A stretch of 64,000 nt of DNA from an uncultured Rhodospirillales bacterium (GTDB lineage: Bacteria > Pseudomonadota > Alphaproteobacteria > ATCC43930 > CGMCC-115725). A program made the translations under genes and the position numbers. The DNA lies in the NCBI GenBank assembly GCA_903828515.1, contig CAIKMD010000006.1, forward strand, positions 868,001 through 932,000, given 5' to 3'. This document shows positions 1-8,024 of the stretch, in pieces. The first letter of the stretch is position 1, and each line of letters opens with the position of its first letter. The notes beneath the pieces were generated by a model that made no database searches, had not been told where the DNA came from, and saw nothing but the letters and a program-made list of their open reading frames with translations.

Positions 1-608
1 TCAACGCGCATGCCGCGATCCTCGAGGCGCTCTATGCGCGGCAGAGGACCGGCGACGGCGCCCTGCTGTCGGTTTCGCTGTTCGATGCGACCGCCGAATG
101 GATGGCGGTACCGCTGATGCATTTTGAGGGAACGGGCATTGCCCCCGGACGGGTCGGCCTCAATCACCCCTCGATCGCACCCTATGGCGCTTTCGCGACC
201 GGTGACGGCAAGGCGATCATTCTCGGTATCCAAAACGAGCGTGAATGGGCGCGGCTCTGCGAATCGGTGCTCGGCCAGCCCGAATTGAGCGCCGATCCGC
301 GCTTTTGCGACAACCTGAAGCGCGTCGCCAACCGCACGGCGCTCGAGGCGATCATCGCGGCGCGCTTTGCCGGGCAAACCCGCGAGGATCTGGCCGCGCG
401 CCTCGAGGCGGCGGGGATCGCCTACGGCCGGGTGAACGGGGTAGCCGACCTGGCGCGGCATCCCCAGTTGCGCCGGATCGACGTTCCGACCCCGAATGGC
501 GATGTCTCATTGCCGATGCCGCCGGCTCGGACGGCCGATTTCGTCGGGCGCCCGATTCCCGAACTCGGGGAGCACAGCGCTGCCATCCGGCGCGAATTCG
601 CGATCTGA
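1..608 (+). CDS. CaiB/BaiF-type CoA-transferase, 3' part
   Basis: The frame is open from base 3 and runs 201 codons to the stop, so the N-terminal half lies outside the window. Segments such as RQRTGDGALLSVSLFDA and the C-terminal GRVNGVADLARHPQL are typical of family III CoA-transferases, which move CoA between acyl-CoA and a free acid in the cytoplasm and normally have about 400 residues. The catalytic aspartate lies in the missing part. An ATG at 102 is internal, because homologous sequence continues upstream of it. The substrate cannot be told from this fragment. Confidence 0.85.
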   Translation, partial: NAHAAILEALYARQRTGDGALLSVSLFDATAEWMAVPLMHFEGTGIAPGRVGLNHPSIAPYGAFATGDGKAIILGIQNEREWARLCESVLGQPELSADPRFCDNLKRVANRTALEAIIAARFAGQTREDLAARLEAAGIAYGRVNGVADLARHPQLRRIDVPTPNGDVSLPMPPARTADFVGRPIPELGEHSAAIRREFAI

Positions 609-741
609 TTCAAGCGGGCGTTGACCTGCGGCACCGCGCCGCAGCAGGAAATTGTGCGTTGCACTCGAAGGGGTTAGGGGACGGGTTATCCACACCTAAG
701 CACCTCTAGCAAAAGAATCTTTTGCCAACGCATTTTTACGG

Positions 742-770
742 TTGATTTGTCAGTAATGCTGCATCATATT
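742..770 (+). promoter_or_regulatory. Predicted sigma70-type promoter of the intergenic RNA
   Basis: TTGATT (742-747) and CATATT (765-770) are separated by exactly 17 bases and would start transcription near 777. The same -10 hexamer with the same spacing occurs before the efflux operon at 48943-48971. This is pattern matching only. Confidence 0.45.
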
Positions 771-776
771 TTGCAG

Positions 777-872
777 TGCGGCATTGATCGTCGCCCGACG
801 ATCCGCCGTACGTCTTCTAGGCGTTTCCTCCCTAAACTTGGGCCGTGCCTTCGGGCACGGCTCTTTTCTTTT
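777..872 (+). ncRNA. Candidate trans-acting small RNA, about 95 nt
   Basis: The segment lies between a promoter-like pair and a strong intrinsic terminator and has no reading frame of its own. Its 5' part can fold into a perfect 6-bp stem, GATCGT (786-791) with ACGATC (798-803). An apparently unpaired stretch follows that carries TCCTCCC (826-832), complementary to Shine-Dalgarno sequences, and then the terminator hairpin. A 5' hairpin, an exposed C/U-rich anti-SD loop and a terminator are the layout of several alphaproteobacterial small RNAs, such as CcsR-like and alpha-r RNAs. Family membership is inferred and was not tested. Confidence 0.5.
842..872 (+). terminator. Intrinsic terminator with TTCG tetraloop
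   Basis: A perfect 8-bp GC-rich stem, GCCGTGCC (842-849) with GGCACGGC (854-861), is closed by a TTCG tetraloop and followed by TCTTTTCTTTT. It points along the plus strand, 230 bases after the CoA-transferase stop, so it more likely ends the intergenic RNA than the upstream gene. Confidence 0.85.
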
Positions 873-882
873 GTGGATGACG

Positions 883-1434
883 TCAGGTTGGCGGCGTTGC
901 GCCGCCGGGACCGATGCCGCGCTGCATGATCACGCTGTCGACCCAGCGGCCGAATTTGAAGCCGACCGCGGGGAGCAAGCCTGTTCGGGCAAATCCCAAT
1001 TTCTCGTGCAAGCCGATCGAGGCGACATTGCCGCTGTCGCCGATGATAGCGACCATCTGCCGGAACCCCTGGTTCGTGCAGCGTTCGATCAGGGTGCCCA
1101 GCAGCGCGCTGCCGACGTCGCGGCGCATCGAATCCGGCGCCACATAGATCGAATCCTCGGCCGTATACCGGTAAGCCGACCGGATACGGTAGAAGGCGGC
1201 GTAGGTATAGCCGAGCAGGGTGCCGCCCGCGCCGATGGCGACCAGATAGGGCAGGCCGGACTGAAGCACGTCGGCCCGTCGCTGCGCCATCATCGCGTGG
1301 CTCGGCGGTATCTCTTCGAAGGTCGCCAGAGAGGTTTGCACGTAATGCGCGTAGAGCGCGGTTACGGCGCCCATGTCGGCTTCCTCGCAATCGCGGACGA
1401 CGAACGATTCCGGCACGCTCTGATCGACGATCAC
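883..1434 (-). CDS. GNAT-family N-acetyltransferase (phosphinothricin acetyltransferase-like)
   Basis: This 183-residue protein has the GNAT fold signature. The acetyl-CoA loop RRDVGSALL lies at about residues 104-112, after the strand DSIYVAPDS, and GDSGNVASIGLHEKLGF follows. That arrangement is the layout of the Pat/MnaT branch, which acetylates amino groups of amino-acid analogues such as phosphinothricin or methionine sulfone. The actual substrate is unknown. The start overlaps the stop of the upstream N-formylglutamate amidohydrolase gene by 4 bases, so the two are probably translated from one message. Confidence 0.85.
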   Translation of the reverse strand: MIVDQSVPESFVVRDCEEADMGAVTALYAHYVQTSLATFEEIPPSHAMMAQRRADVLQSGLPYLVAIGAGGTLLGYTYAAFYRIRSAYRYTAEDSIYVAPDSMRRDVGSALLGTLIERCTNQGFRQMVAIIGDSGNVASIGLHEKLGFARTGLLPAVGFKFGRWVDSVIMQRGIGPGGATPPT

Positions 1435-2318
1435 GCCACCCTCAGCAGGTTCGGCTCGATCGCAGCGACCGCCAGGGCCAGATCTTTCATATCGGCGGCA
1501 AGCTGGGTGAAGAACGGCTTACGCTCGTAGTTCGCCTCGTTCATATAGAGGCTGCGGCCCAGTTCGATCTGCAGGCAATGCCCGCCTTCGCTGGGTTTGC
1601 CGTAATGGGTGGTGGTGAAGCCGCCCGCGTAAGGCGCGTTGCGTACCACCGCATAGCCCTTCGCGGTCAGCAGGCGCTGCGCGGTGTCGGCGATGATCGG
1701 ATCGCAGGACGTGCCGTGACAGTCGCCCAGGACGATATCGACGCGGCTGCGCTGGCCGCGATGCTGCGGCAGGGTCGTCGAGGGCATCGAGTGGCAATCG
1801 AGCAGCGTGTAGAAGCCAAATCGCGCCCGCGTCGTCTCGAGCAACTGGCTGAGCGTGCGATGATAGGGCCGGTAAAGCCGCTCCACGCGCTGCACGGCCT
1901 CGGCGAAGCGCAATTTGCGCGCGTAGATCTCCTCGCCTGACGCGACAACCCGCGCGATTGTCCCGAGGCCGACCCGGACCCGCGGCGAATGCGCGTTGAC
2001 GAAATCGGGCAGGGCGTCCTCGAACATGCCCTGATCGAGTTCGAAGGGCTCGCGATTGGGGTCGAGATAGGCGCGGGCGAAGCGCGCCCGGAGCAGCGGG
2101 GCGCCCAAAGCCGGCACCGCGCCGAAAATCTCGTCGACATAGGAGTCTTCCGAGCGCCGGAGGCTGAGCGCGTCGAGCCGGGACGCGGCGATCAGGTCGG
2201 CGGGATAGGTGTTGCCGCTATGCGGCGACGCCAGCACGAGGGGAAGGGTCTGCCGACCGGCGGCCAGGACCTCGATCGCAGGCTCAACCGTCTCGACGGA
2301 TGCCACATATCCCTCCAT
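1431..2318 (-). CDS. N-formylglutamate amidohydrolase family protein
   Basis: The 295-residue product carries the FGase signatures SPHSGNTYP near residue 31 and DCHSMPS near residue 164. These are metal-binding segments of the family that hydrolyses N-formylglutamate to glutamate and formate, the last step of one histidine degradation route. No hut genes are nearby, so a role in histidine use is unproven. Its place just before cpdR and a tRNA-Val recalls a gene order seen in many alphaproteobacteria. A second, diverged family member lies at 30578-31384. Confidence 0.85.
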   Translation of the reverse strand: MEGYVASVETVEPAIEVLAAGRQTLPLVLASPHSGNTYPADLIAASRLDALSLRRSEDSYVDEIFGAVPALGAPLLRARFARAYLDPNREPFELDQGMFEDALPDFVNAHSPRVRVGLGTIARVVASGEEIYARKLRFAEAVQRVERLYRPYHRTLSQLLETTRARFGFYTLLDCHSMPSTTLPQHRGQRSRVDIVLGDCHGTSCDPIIADTAQRLLTAKGYAVVRNAPYAGGFTTTHYGKPSEGGHCLQIELGRSLYMNEANYERKPFFTQLAADMKDLALAVAAIEPNLLRVA

Positions 2319-2409
2319 GCTCTGAATTTAAGGGCATTCGGCCCGCGCTGTCACCCCCGGCCTGATCGCCGTAAAGACTTCGTTTATTTCCTGTCGCTAA
2401 GGTGCCGCC

Positions 2410-2769
2410 ATGGCTCGAATCCTGCTCGCCGAGGACGACGACAATCTCCGCTTCTTTCTTGCCCGCGCCCTGCGTCGCGCCGGGCACGAGGTGAACGACT
2501 ATGCCGACGGCGACACGGCCTTGGGCTGGATGAACGAACATTCGGTCGACCTGCTGCTCGCCGACGTGGTGATACCGGGGCTCGACGGGATCGAATTGGC
2601 GCGCCGCGCCGCCGACATGTGGCCGCATCTGCGCGTCATCTTCATTACCGGTTTTGCCGCGGTCGCCCTGCGCGAGGCGCGGGCGATGGCGCCCGAGGCG
2701 ACGGTGCTCGAAAAGCCGTTCCATCTGCGCCAATTGGTCAGCGAGATCGATCGCTTCCTCGCCGCCTGA
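2410..2769 (+). CDS. cpdR: CpdR-type single-domain response regulator
   Basis: The 119-residue protein is a lone receiver domain. It has the acidic pocket E8/D9/D10, phospho-acceptor D52, T80 and K102, and ends a few residues after the receiver fold. The strings ARILLAEDD, DGIELARRA and FITGFAAVAL are diagnostic of CpdR. In Caulobacter, unphosphorylated CpdR primes ClpXP to degrade cell-cycle proteins, and the CckA-ChpT relay switches it off. Synteny with the tRNA-Val gene downstream and the amidohydrolase upstream supports orthology. No clear CtrA box was seen in the 91-base upstream gap. Confidence 0.92.
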   Translation: MARILLAEDDDNLRFFLARALRRAGHEVNDYADGDTALGWMNEHSVDLLLADVVIPGLDGIELARRAADMWPHLRVIFITGFAAVALREARAMAPEATVLEKPFHLRQLVSEIDRFLAA

Positions 2770-2842
2770 CCGGCGGCGGTCCCAAACCGGCCCTCATCTT
2801 GTCATCGGCGGTGAATTGGGTTACACCGCGAAACCCTTTTAG

Positions 2843-2917
2843 GGGCGCTTAGCTCAGCGGGAGAGCACTTCCTTGACATGGAAGGGGTCAGAGGTTCAAT
2901 CCCTCTAGCGCCCACCA
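2843..2917 (+). tRNA. tRNA-Val (GAC)
   Basis: The acceptor strands GGGCGCT (2843-2849) and AGCGCCC (2907-2913) pair fully, and ACCA is encoded (2914-2917). The anticodon arm CTTCC-TTGACAT-GGAAG gives anticodon GAC, and the T arm is GAGG-TTCAATC-CCTC. It is 75 nt long with no intron. A weak promoter-like TTGTCA (2799-2804) with TACACC 17 bases later precedes it. Confidence 0.96.
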
Positions 2918-3149
2918 CTTAAATCGTTTGATCCGCTTCGGAATTCGGCCGCTCGGCGAAAAGCTGTAGCGGCCGAAGTCGCGTAAGCCTGAAGCCAACG
3001 CGCACGACAATGCGCCATCGATCGGTGCAGAATTCCAGCCCCTCGTTCCCGCCTCGTTCCCGTCATCGCTCGTGCGGCTTGTTCCCGCACCGATCGGCTA
3101 CCAAACGCGTTCATCCGCCGATCGACAAGCTAGCCCGCCGGCGCGTCCT

Positions 3150-3794
3150 CTAAGGCATTCGCTTCGCGAATACCGCGGTCATGACCTGACTGGTGAAGAC
3201 GACGCCATTCGTACTGACAGCCAGACCACCTTGCCGCAGTATCTCGGCCGACCACGTATTGCAGGTATGGAAGATATCGTAGGTACCGGTCGACGCGTAG
3301 AAAACGCTGTCGGGATCGGCGCCATCGCCAAGGGGCATCGGCTGATCCATCCGGTCCCTTTCGAAAGAGCGCCATAGCAGGTCATCGATTTTCGCCATGC
3401 CCGTGTCGGGTACATAAAACCCGGCAACGGTGCCTGCCGCAAAAATATCGGATGGCCGCACGCTCAAGCCCGTTATCAAGAGGGCGCTCGGGCCGGGGAA
3501 TATCGCGGCCAAGACGTCGTCGAAGGTCGTGCGCTGGGTCATCATATAGTGACGATCGCCAAATCCGATCGCGAGGTATTTCGCGTCCGGGAAATATTGC
3601 TTGAGCCGTTCGCTGGGCCCGGTCAGTTGATCGACCGGTAAAGCAATGTCCGTATGCCAGCCATGTTCGATCACGTAGATCGTTGGCGCCCTCGCTTCAC
3701 CGTCCGTGACGCGTTGGATGGGCAGCGAAATACAGCCCACGAGCGTATTCGCGAGGAAGGCCGCGATAAAAATTGGATGGGTGCTTCGCTTCAC
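3150..3794 (-). CDS. DUF2459-like predicted lipoprotein
   Basis: The 214-residue protein starts at a GTG and opens with a short hydrophobic signal ending in LVGC, so C21 is the likely lipidated residue and the protein should be membrane-anchored in the periplasm. The segment YVIEHGWHTDIALP, a GFGD element and a late HTCNTWSAEIL match the DUF2459 family, whose histidines and cysteine look catalytic but whose activity is unknown. It is the last gene of a minus-strand run with two small upstream genes. Confidence 0.75.
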   Translation of the reverse strand: MKRSTHPIFIAAFLANTLVGCISLPIQRVTDGEARAPTIYVIEHGWHTDIALPVDQLTGPSERLKQYFPDAKYLAIGFGDRHYMMTQRTTFDDVLAAIFPGPSALLITGLSVRPSDIFAAGTVAGFYVPDTGMAKIDDLLWRSFERDRMDQPMPLGDGADPDSVFYASTGTYDIFHTCNTWSAEILRQGGLAVSTNGVVFTSQVMTAVFAKRMP

Positions 3795-3822
3795 GCCGCA
3801 CCGAATGGGCGCGGCCGTTCGA

Positions 3823-3984
3823 TTAAAAGACCGCGAGATAACGGAGCAGCGAAATGATTCCGATCACGATCACGACGACGCGGACGATCTGTTTCGCGCG
3901 GCCATCGAGCGGGAGCATATTGACGAGATAGAGAATGAGAATGATGACGACAAAAGTGATGAGCGCGCCAATCAGAATGTTCAC
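3823..3984 (-). CDS. Small two-helix inner-membrane protein
   Basis: A GTG-started frame of 53 residues begins MNILIGALITFVVIILILY and continues with a short basic turn (LPLDGRAKQIVR). A second hydrophobic helix, VVVIVIGIISLL, follows. Two transmembrane helices joined by a loop with a conserved-looking L-P-L-D-G are typical of the small Thivi_2564-like membrane proteins, whose role is unknown. An AAAGGG lies 10-12 bases upstream of the start. The gene sits 28 bases before the lipoprotein gene on the same strand. Confidence 0.65.
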   Translation of the reverse strand: MNILIGALITFVVIILILYLVNMLPLDGRAKQIVRVVVIVIGIISLLRYLAVF

Positions 3985-4024
3985 GGAAAACCCTTTCTCG
4001 GGAGGCGGTTGGTTCGGCTGTATT

Positions 4025-4222
4025 TCAAGCGGTGCCTTTGGTCGTCAGAATACGTGGCTCGCGCGCGGTTCGTGAATTCATCGGGTTGGTGGTCTCGGGC
4101 TCGGCGACCGGTTGTTTCGGTTTGAAAATCGCATTTGCCGTTTCGCGGGCTTGGCGCACTTGGGCTTCTTGAATGTCGTTGTCGATCGTCGGTTTGCCGA
4201 TTGCGGTGCGATCGAAATGCAC
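4025..4222 (-). CDS. Small hypothetical protein, 65 residues
   Basis: The GTG at 4222 has an AAAAGGGA ribosome-binding site at good spacing. The frame encodes a charged protein without a membrane segment: a helix-rich core EAQVRQARETANAIFKP, then a proline- and threonine-rich tail. A longer in-frame start exists at 4294 but would add an arginine-rich stretch that looks non-coding. No function can be assigned. It lies 40 bases before the small membrane protein gene and may be cotranscribed with it. Confidence 0.5.
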   Translation of the reverse strand: MHFDRTAIGKPTIDNDIQEAQVRQARETANAIFKPKQPVAEPETTNPMNSRTAREPRILTTKGTA

Positions 4223-4461
4223 AACGTTCCCTTTTCGTGTCCGGTTTCGCTGGGGTAACCTTCGTCGGCGCCTGTGTCTTATCTGAGGCGCCAACGCGGT
4301 TTAAGCATGCCTCGATCCCGAATATCCGCCCGGCCGGGCGGTGTCGGCATGCCGGCCAAATCGATATCAATCGCTGATTTACGCCCGGAACAACCGGCCC
4401 GCGAAAGCATTCTTGCTGTTGCGTCGATTTTGGTGCCCATGGTTGTGAAAGGGATAAAATT

Positions 4462-5649
4462 GTGACAAGCCCGAAGGAGCGGGCGGCAAGATTAGCCGAG
4501 ACCCGTAATCTGAAAATGGCGCGATCGGCCCACGCGTATGTGCGGGGCAGCACGGCAAAATTCTATGAATGGCTGGACGGGAGTGCCGGCAAGATTCCGG
4601 ACGGGCCGTCGGTCTGGATATGCGGCGATTGTCATCTCGGTAATTTAGGTCCGTTGGCGGATGCGAAAGGCCGTGTGTCCGTTCAGATTCGCGATCTCGA
4701 CCAGACGGTGATCGGCAATCCCGCGCATGATCTCATCCGGCTTGGTCTGTCGCTTGCCGCCGCGGTGCGCGGGTCGGATTTGCCGGGCATTACGACGGCG
4801 CGGGTTCTCGAACAACTCGTTGCCGGATATGAAGCGGCCCTTGGCGGCAAACACGACGGACCCGATAAAACCCACCGGCCACGGTCGATCCAACAACTGC
4901 TCACGCAATCCACGCGCCGTTCCTGGCGGCATCTTGCTCTCGAACGTCTGGAAACCGTCAAGCCGACGATACCGCTTGGCCCAAAGTTCTGGGTTCTCAC
5001 CGCCCAGGAGCGGGCGGGTCTGCGCAACCTGTTCCAGCAGGACGCTGTCCGGGCGATGATCACGGGTCTCCAAAGCCGCGCCTCGGGGGATTCGGTGAGA
5101 ATGATCGATGCGGCCTATTGGATGAAGGGTTGCAGTTCGCTGGGTCGTCTTCGCTATGCGGTGATGCTGCGCGTGGGCGAAGGCAAGAACGCGGTACATT
5201 GCCTGGTCGATGTCAAAGAAGGCGCCAAGGCGGCCGCTCCCCGCGCCGCCAACGTATCGATGCCGCGCGACAATGCCGTTCGAGTCGTAACCGGCGCAAA
5301 AGCGTTGTCCCCCAATCTCGGTAATCGGATGATCGCCGGCCGATTGCTGGAGAAGAGCGTCGTTCTCCGCGAACTCATGCCGCAGGACTTGAAGCTTGAG
5401 GTCGATCGGCTGACCCGCGACGAGGCCGTGACCTTGGCTGCCTATCTCGCCAGTGTCGTCGGTCGCGCTCACGGGCGACAGATGGATGCCGCCACGCGGG
5501 CGTCATGGACAGCGGATCTCGCCAAAGCGCGATCGAAGACGCTCGACGCACCATCCTGGCTGTGGTCCAGCGTCGTTGAACTGATCGGGCTGCACGAAAC
5601 CGCCTATCTCGGCCATTGCCGCCAGTATGCTCTCGCGCAGGCGGCATGA
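4462..5649 (+). CDS. DUF2252 family protein
   Basis: The 395-residue protein starts at a GTG with AAAGGG upstream. It carries CGDCHLGNLG at residues 54-63 followed by IRDLDQTVIGNP (D77, D79). The pattern GDxHxGN then DxD resembles the catalytic loop and metal site of aminoglycoside-phosphotransferase-like kinases, to which DUF2252 has been compared; kinase activity here is inference. A later HGRQMD segment is also usual for the family. It stands alone on the plus strand among minus-strand small genes. Confidence 0.85.
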   Translation: MTSPKERAARLAETRNLKMARSAHAYVRGSTAKFYEWLDGSAGKIPDGPSVWICGDCHLGNLGPLADAKGRVSVQIRDLDQTVIGNPAHDLIRLGLSLAAAVRGSDLPGITTARVLEQLVAGYEAALGGKHDGPDKTHRPRSIQQLLTQSTRRSWRHLALERLETVKPTIPLGPKFWVLTAQERAGLRNLFQQDAVRAMITGLQSRASGDSVRMIDAAYWMKGCSSLGRLRYAVMLRVGEGKNAVHCLVDVKEGAKAAAPRAANVSMPRDNAVRVVTGAKALSPNLGNRMIAGRLLEKSVVLRELMPQDLKLEVDRLTRDEAVTLAAYLASVVGRAHGRQMDAATRASWTADLAKARSKTLDAPSWLWSSVVELIGLHETAYLGHCRQYALAQAA

Positions 5650-5708
5650 AGCCTGCAGCGGAGCCTCGACCGAAATGAACGCGGGTGGCGGCTTTAAGTC
5701 GGTCTGTT

Positions 5709-5984
5709 TTATTTGTTCGCCATAACGAGGCACGCGCCGGCCGCTTCCGCAGCAGGCTTGGCGGCGTCGCGGCTCATCTTGCCCGACAGCACCATACCGC
5801 GCGTCACCTTGGTGACGACGGCTTTCAAATCCGCGCCAGGAGATGCTTGTGCCGCCGAGGCGGTGTAAATCGTGGACGCGTCCTTGGGCAGTTTCGCAGC
5901 GCAGGCATCCGCCGCCGCCTGGTCGGCGAAAGCGGCGGTCGGAAGGAGCATAACGAGCGCGGCGGCAAGTCCGACGAATTTCAT
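5709..5984 (-). CDS. Small secreted protein
   Basis: The 91-residue product starts at the ATG at 5984, which has AGGAG at ideal spacing; longer in-frame starts lie inside the neighbouring gene. It begins with a classical signal peptide (MKFVGLAAALVMLLPTAAFA) and the mature part has two cysteines, in DACAAKL and AGACLVM. The mature domain is alanine-rich and helical. No family is recognised with confidence. It is probably periplasmic and may be cotranscribed with the membrane protein genes upstream. Confidence 0.75.
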   Translation of the reverse strand: MKFVGLAAALVMLLPTAAFADQAAADACAAKLPKDASTIYTASAAQASPGADLKAVVTKVTRGMVLSGKMSRDAAKPAAEAAGACLVMANK

Positions 5985-6003
5985 GAGAACTCCTGGAAAA
6001 TAT

Positions 6004-6528
6004 CTACGCGCCCGATCGAGCAGGCGCTGGTTGGTGGGGCCTGAAGAAAAGATCATAGAGCCGGCCGGTCCCGAGCACCCGGCCCAATTCGTTGATCGCG
6101 AAAAACGGCACCAGCCCGACAAAGGCCATGGCGGTCAGCGACAGCACGACGGTGATGCTGGTCGAATCGAAGCCCTGCGACGTGTCGGACGGCCAATAGG
6201 CATTGATGAGCAGTTCCTCGACGACATGGAGCGCGATCAACAGCACCGAATAGAGCGCGGCCTTGATCAGGACGGACCAGATCAAGCGCAGATGGTCGAG
6301 GCCGCGACCAAGCTTCATGTGCTCGCCGATCAGCATGAACTTGGTGAGGACGAGCGCCTTCAGCGCCGCCGCGCCGAGTTCACCGAGCAACGGGTGGTGC
6401 GACAGGGTGATCGAATCGTGCAGGGCGTAAACGGTCAGCAACAGCCACAGATAGGCGAACACCCGAAACAGGTGGTTCGCCTTGTTCATCATCGTCTGCG
6501 CGAAGCCGTTTCCTTGTCGCTCAGCCAT
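6004..6528 (-). CDS. Hypothetical multi-pass membrane protein
   Basis: This 174-residue protein has about four hydrophobic segments: AYLWLLLTVYALHD, LGAAALKALVLTKFML, LIKAALYSVLLIALHVVEELL and VLSLTAMAFVGLVPFFAI. Between them lie short charged loops including EHMKLGRGLDH. The start overlaps the end of the upstream membrane protein gene by 8 bases, which suggests translational coupling and a possible complex. The function is not recognised. Confidence 0.7.
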   Translation of the reverse strand: MAERQGNGFAQTMMNKANHLFRVFAYLWLLLTVYALHDSITLSHHPLLGELGAAALKALVLTKFMLIGEHMKLGRGLDHLRLIWSVLIKAALYSVLLIALHVVEELLINAYWPSDTSQGFDSTSITVVLSLTAMAFVGLVPFFAINELGRVLGTGRLYDLFFRPHQPAPARSGA

Positions 6529-6979
6529 GAGGTGGCACCTCGATGTCGCTTGGGTTCATCAATTCGATCCGTTGCGAAGGGACGACGTCGCCGGAACTGG
6601 TGGCGATGTATCCGGCCGGACGGCCGAGAACGAAGTGGCTGATGAATCCGATCGTGATCGCCCAGATTGCGAGATCGATGATGTTGACCAGGAGGCGCGT
6701 CGGCGCGCCGCCGGTTCGCCGCGTGACCAAACCCTTCCAGACCAGTTCTTCCATCAAGCGAATGACCAGCAGCGCGCCGGCAAGCCAGGCCAGAATCGAA
6801 AGGCTCGCCATGCTGAATGAGACGCCGGGCGAAGCGGTCGAGAAATCCGCGACGGCCAGAATGTTCGGCAGGAGATAAATTTTGACGATCAGCGCGGTCA
6901 GCAGGACCGCGATGGGCAAGATCGTCCGGTTTATCGTCGATGGCAGCGCGTTCATGGTTTCAGTTGCGGCGCTCGACAT
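6521..6979 (-). CDS. Hypothetical membrane protein, weakly MscS-like
   Basis: The 152-residue protein has three or four predicted membrane segments, and ends in a short soluble tail (QRIELMNPSDIEVPPHG). The stretch LLVNIIDLAIWAITIGFI followed by GYIATSSG resembles the helix before the pore helix in MscS-family channels. The pore helix and the beta domain that should follow are absent, so it is either a distant relative or something else. An alternative start lies at 6955. It is the first gene of an overlapping minus-strand pair. Confidence 0.65.
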   Translation of the reverse strand: MSSAATETMNALPSTINRTILPIAVLLTALIVKIYLLPNILAVADFSTASPGVSFSMASLSILAWLAGALLVIRLMEELVWKGLVTRRTGGAPTRLLVNIIDLAIWAITIGFISHFVLGRPAGYIATSSGDVVPSQRIELMNPSDIEVPPHG

Positions 6980-7252
6980 TCTGCATCGTTGGGTTCTCTT
7001 CTTCGGGGGACCGCCGATCGCGCACCATGCGGTGGCGCATGCATATCACCGTGTCGGAGGGGAAGGGCTAAAACGGAAAATCGCATCGGCAAAAAGCCTT
7101 CCCATCCGGGATTTGTCAACGGTAGAAAATAACGAATGGCGTTCGTTGCGGGCGTTTCCAGTTGACACGCCGAACAAATCGCCGGCCTTTGGGGTGCGAT
7201 CACAGCCGGCGGTTTCGCGCCTTGGCTTATGACGAATTCGGGGGGTACAAAA

Positions 7253-7969
7253 ATGAAACATATCGTGAAGCCGCTCGCACGCGGGATCGCCGTGTCGCTG
7301 ATGCTGGTCGCCATGGCCGCTTGCACGCGAACAGAGGTCAAACAGGGCCAGGCGAATACCAGCGGTCGCTTGGCGCGTCCGGATGTCGTCATGATCTCGG
7401 ACTACACGTTCAATCCGTCCTTGGTGAAACTCGACGCGGGCGTCGCCCAGCGCGTGGTGCGTGCGGTCGGTAGCGAAACCGATGCGCAGAAGCAGGCCGC
7501 GATCGTCAAAAGAGTGGCCGACGCGGTATCCGAGGATCTGGTGAAAGAGGTTCGCAAGCTCGGCTTTACGGCGGCGCGAACCAGCAGCGGGACGGCGGTT
7601 ACCGGCGGCACGCAATTCTTCATCACCGGCCAATTCATGACGATCGACGAAGGCAACGAAACCCGGCGTAACATCATCGGGCTTGGCGCCGGCGCGAGCG
7701 AAGTGAAGGCCGATACGCAATTCCTGTATCGGACACCCGACGGCACGACGCAGAGACTTCAGACGTTCGTCGCCGATGCCCAGAGCGGCCGCAAACCTGG
7801 CGCGGCGGAGACGCTCGGCGCCGGCGCCGCGCTCGGAATGGTTGCCGCCAGCGATGTCGCCTCCGAAAAACTCGGCGCGGACGTCAAATCGCTCGGCGAG
7901 AAGATGGCGGGTGAAATCGCCAAGCAGCTTGCTGAACTCTTCAAGCAGCAGGGTTGGGTCCTCAAATAG
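7253..7969 (+). CDS. Predicted lipoprotein, DUF4410-like
   Basis: The chosen ATG at 7253 follows a GGGGGG ribosome-binding site; an upstream ATG at 7229 would put polar residues before the signal. The 238-residue protein has a lipoprotein signal ending MAAC (C24), then a domain with ISDYTFNPS and TQFFITGQFMTIDEGNETRR. The end is a helical tail, EKMAGEIAKQLAELFKQQGW. This pattern fits DUF4410-type periplasmic lipoproteins of unknown role. It faces the membrane protein pair across a 273-base gap with no other recognisable feature. Confidence 0.75.
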   Translation: MKHIVKPLARGIAVSLMLVAMAACTRTEVKQGQANTSGRLARPDVVMISDYTFNPSLVKLDAGVAQRVVRAVGSETDAQKQAAIVKRVADAVSEDLVKEVRKLGFTAARTSSGTAVTGGTQFFITGQFMTIDEGNETRRNIIGLGAGASEVKADTQFLYRTPDGTTQRLQTFVADAQSGRKPGAAETLGAGAALGMVAASDVASEKLGADVKSLGEKMAGEIAKQLAELFKQQGWVLK

Positions 7970-8024
7970 GACCTGAACGCACCAGGTCGGCGCGTCTGAG
8001 TTAGGCAGTTCCGAAGGAGAGAAC

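Noticed and set aside
2905-3114. 69-codon frame after tRNA-Val
   Set aside because: Arg/Ala/Ser-rich, no ribosome-binding site, no homology recalled. The 230 bases after the tRNA appear empty, and no second copy of the tRNA end was seen that would mark an integrated element.
6521-6979. Calling the protein an MscS channel
   Set aside because: The pore helix and beta domain are absent. Only the helix before the pore looks similar.
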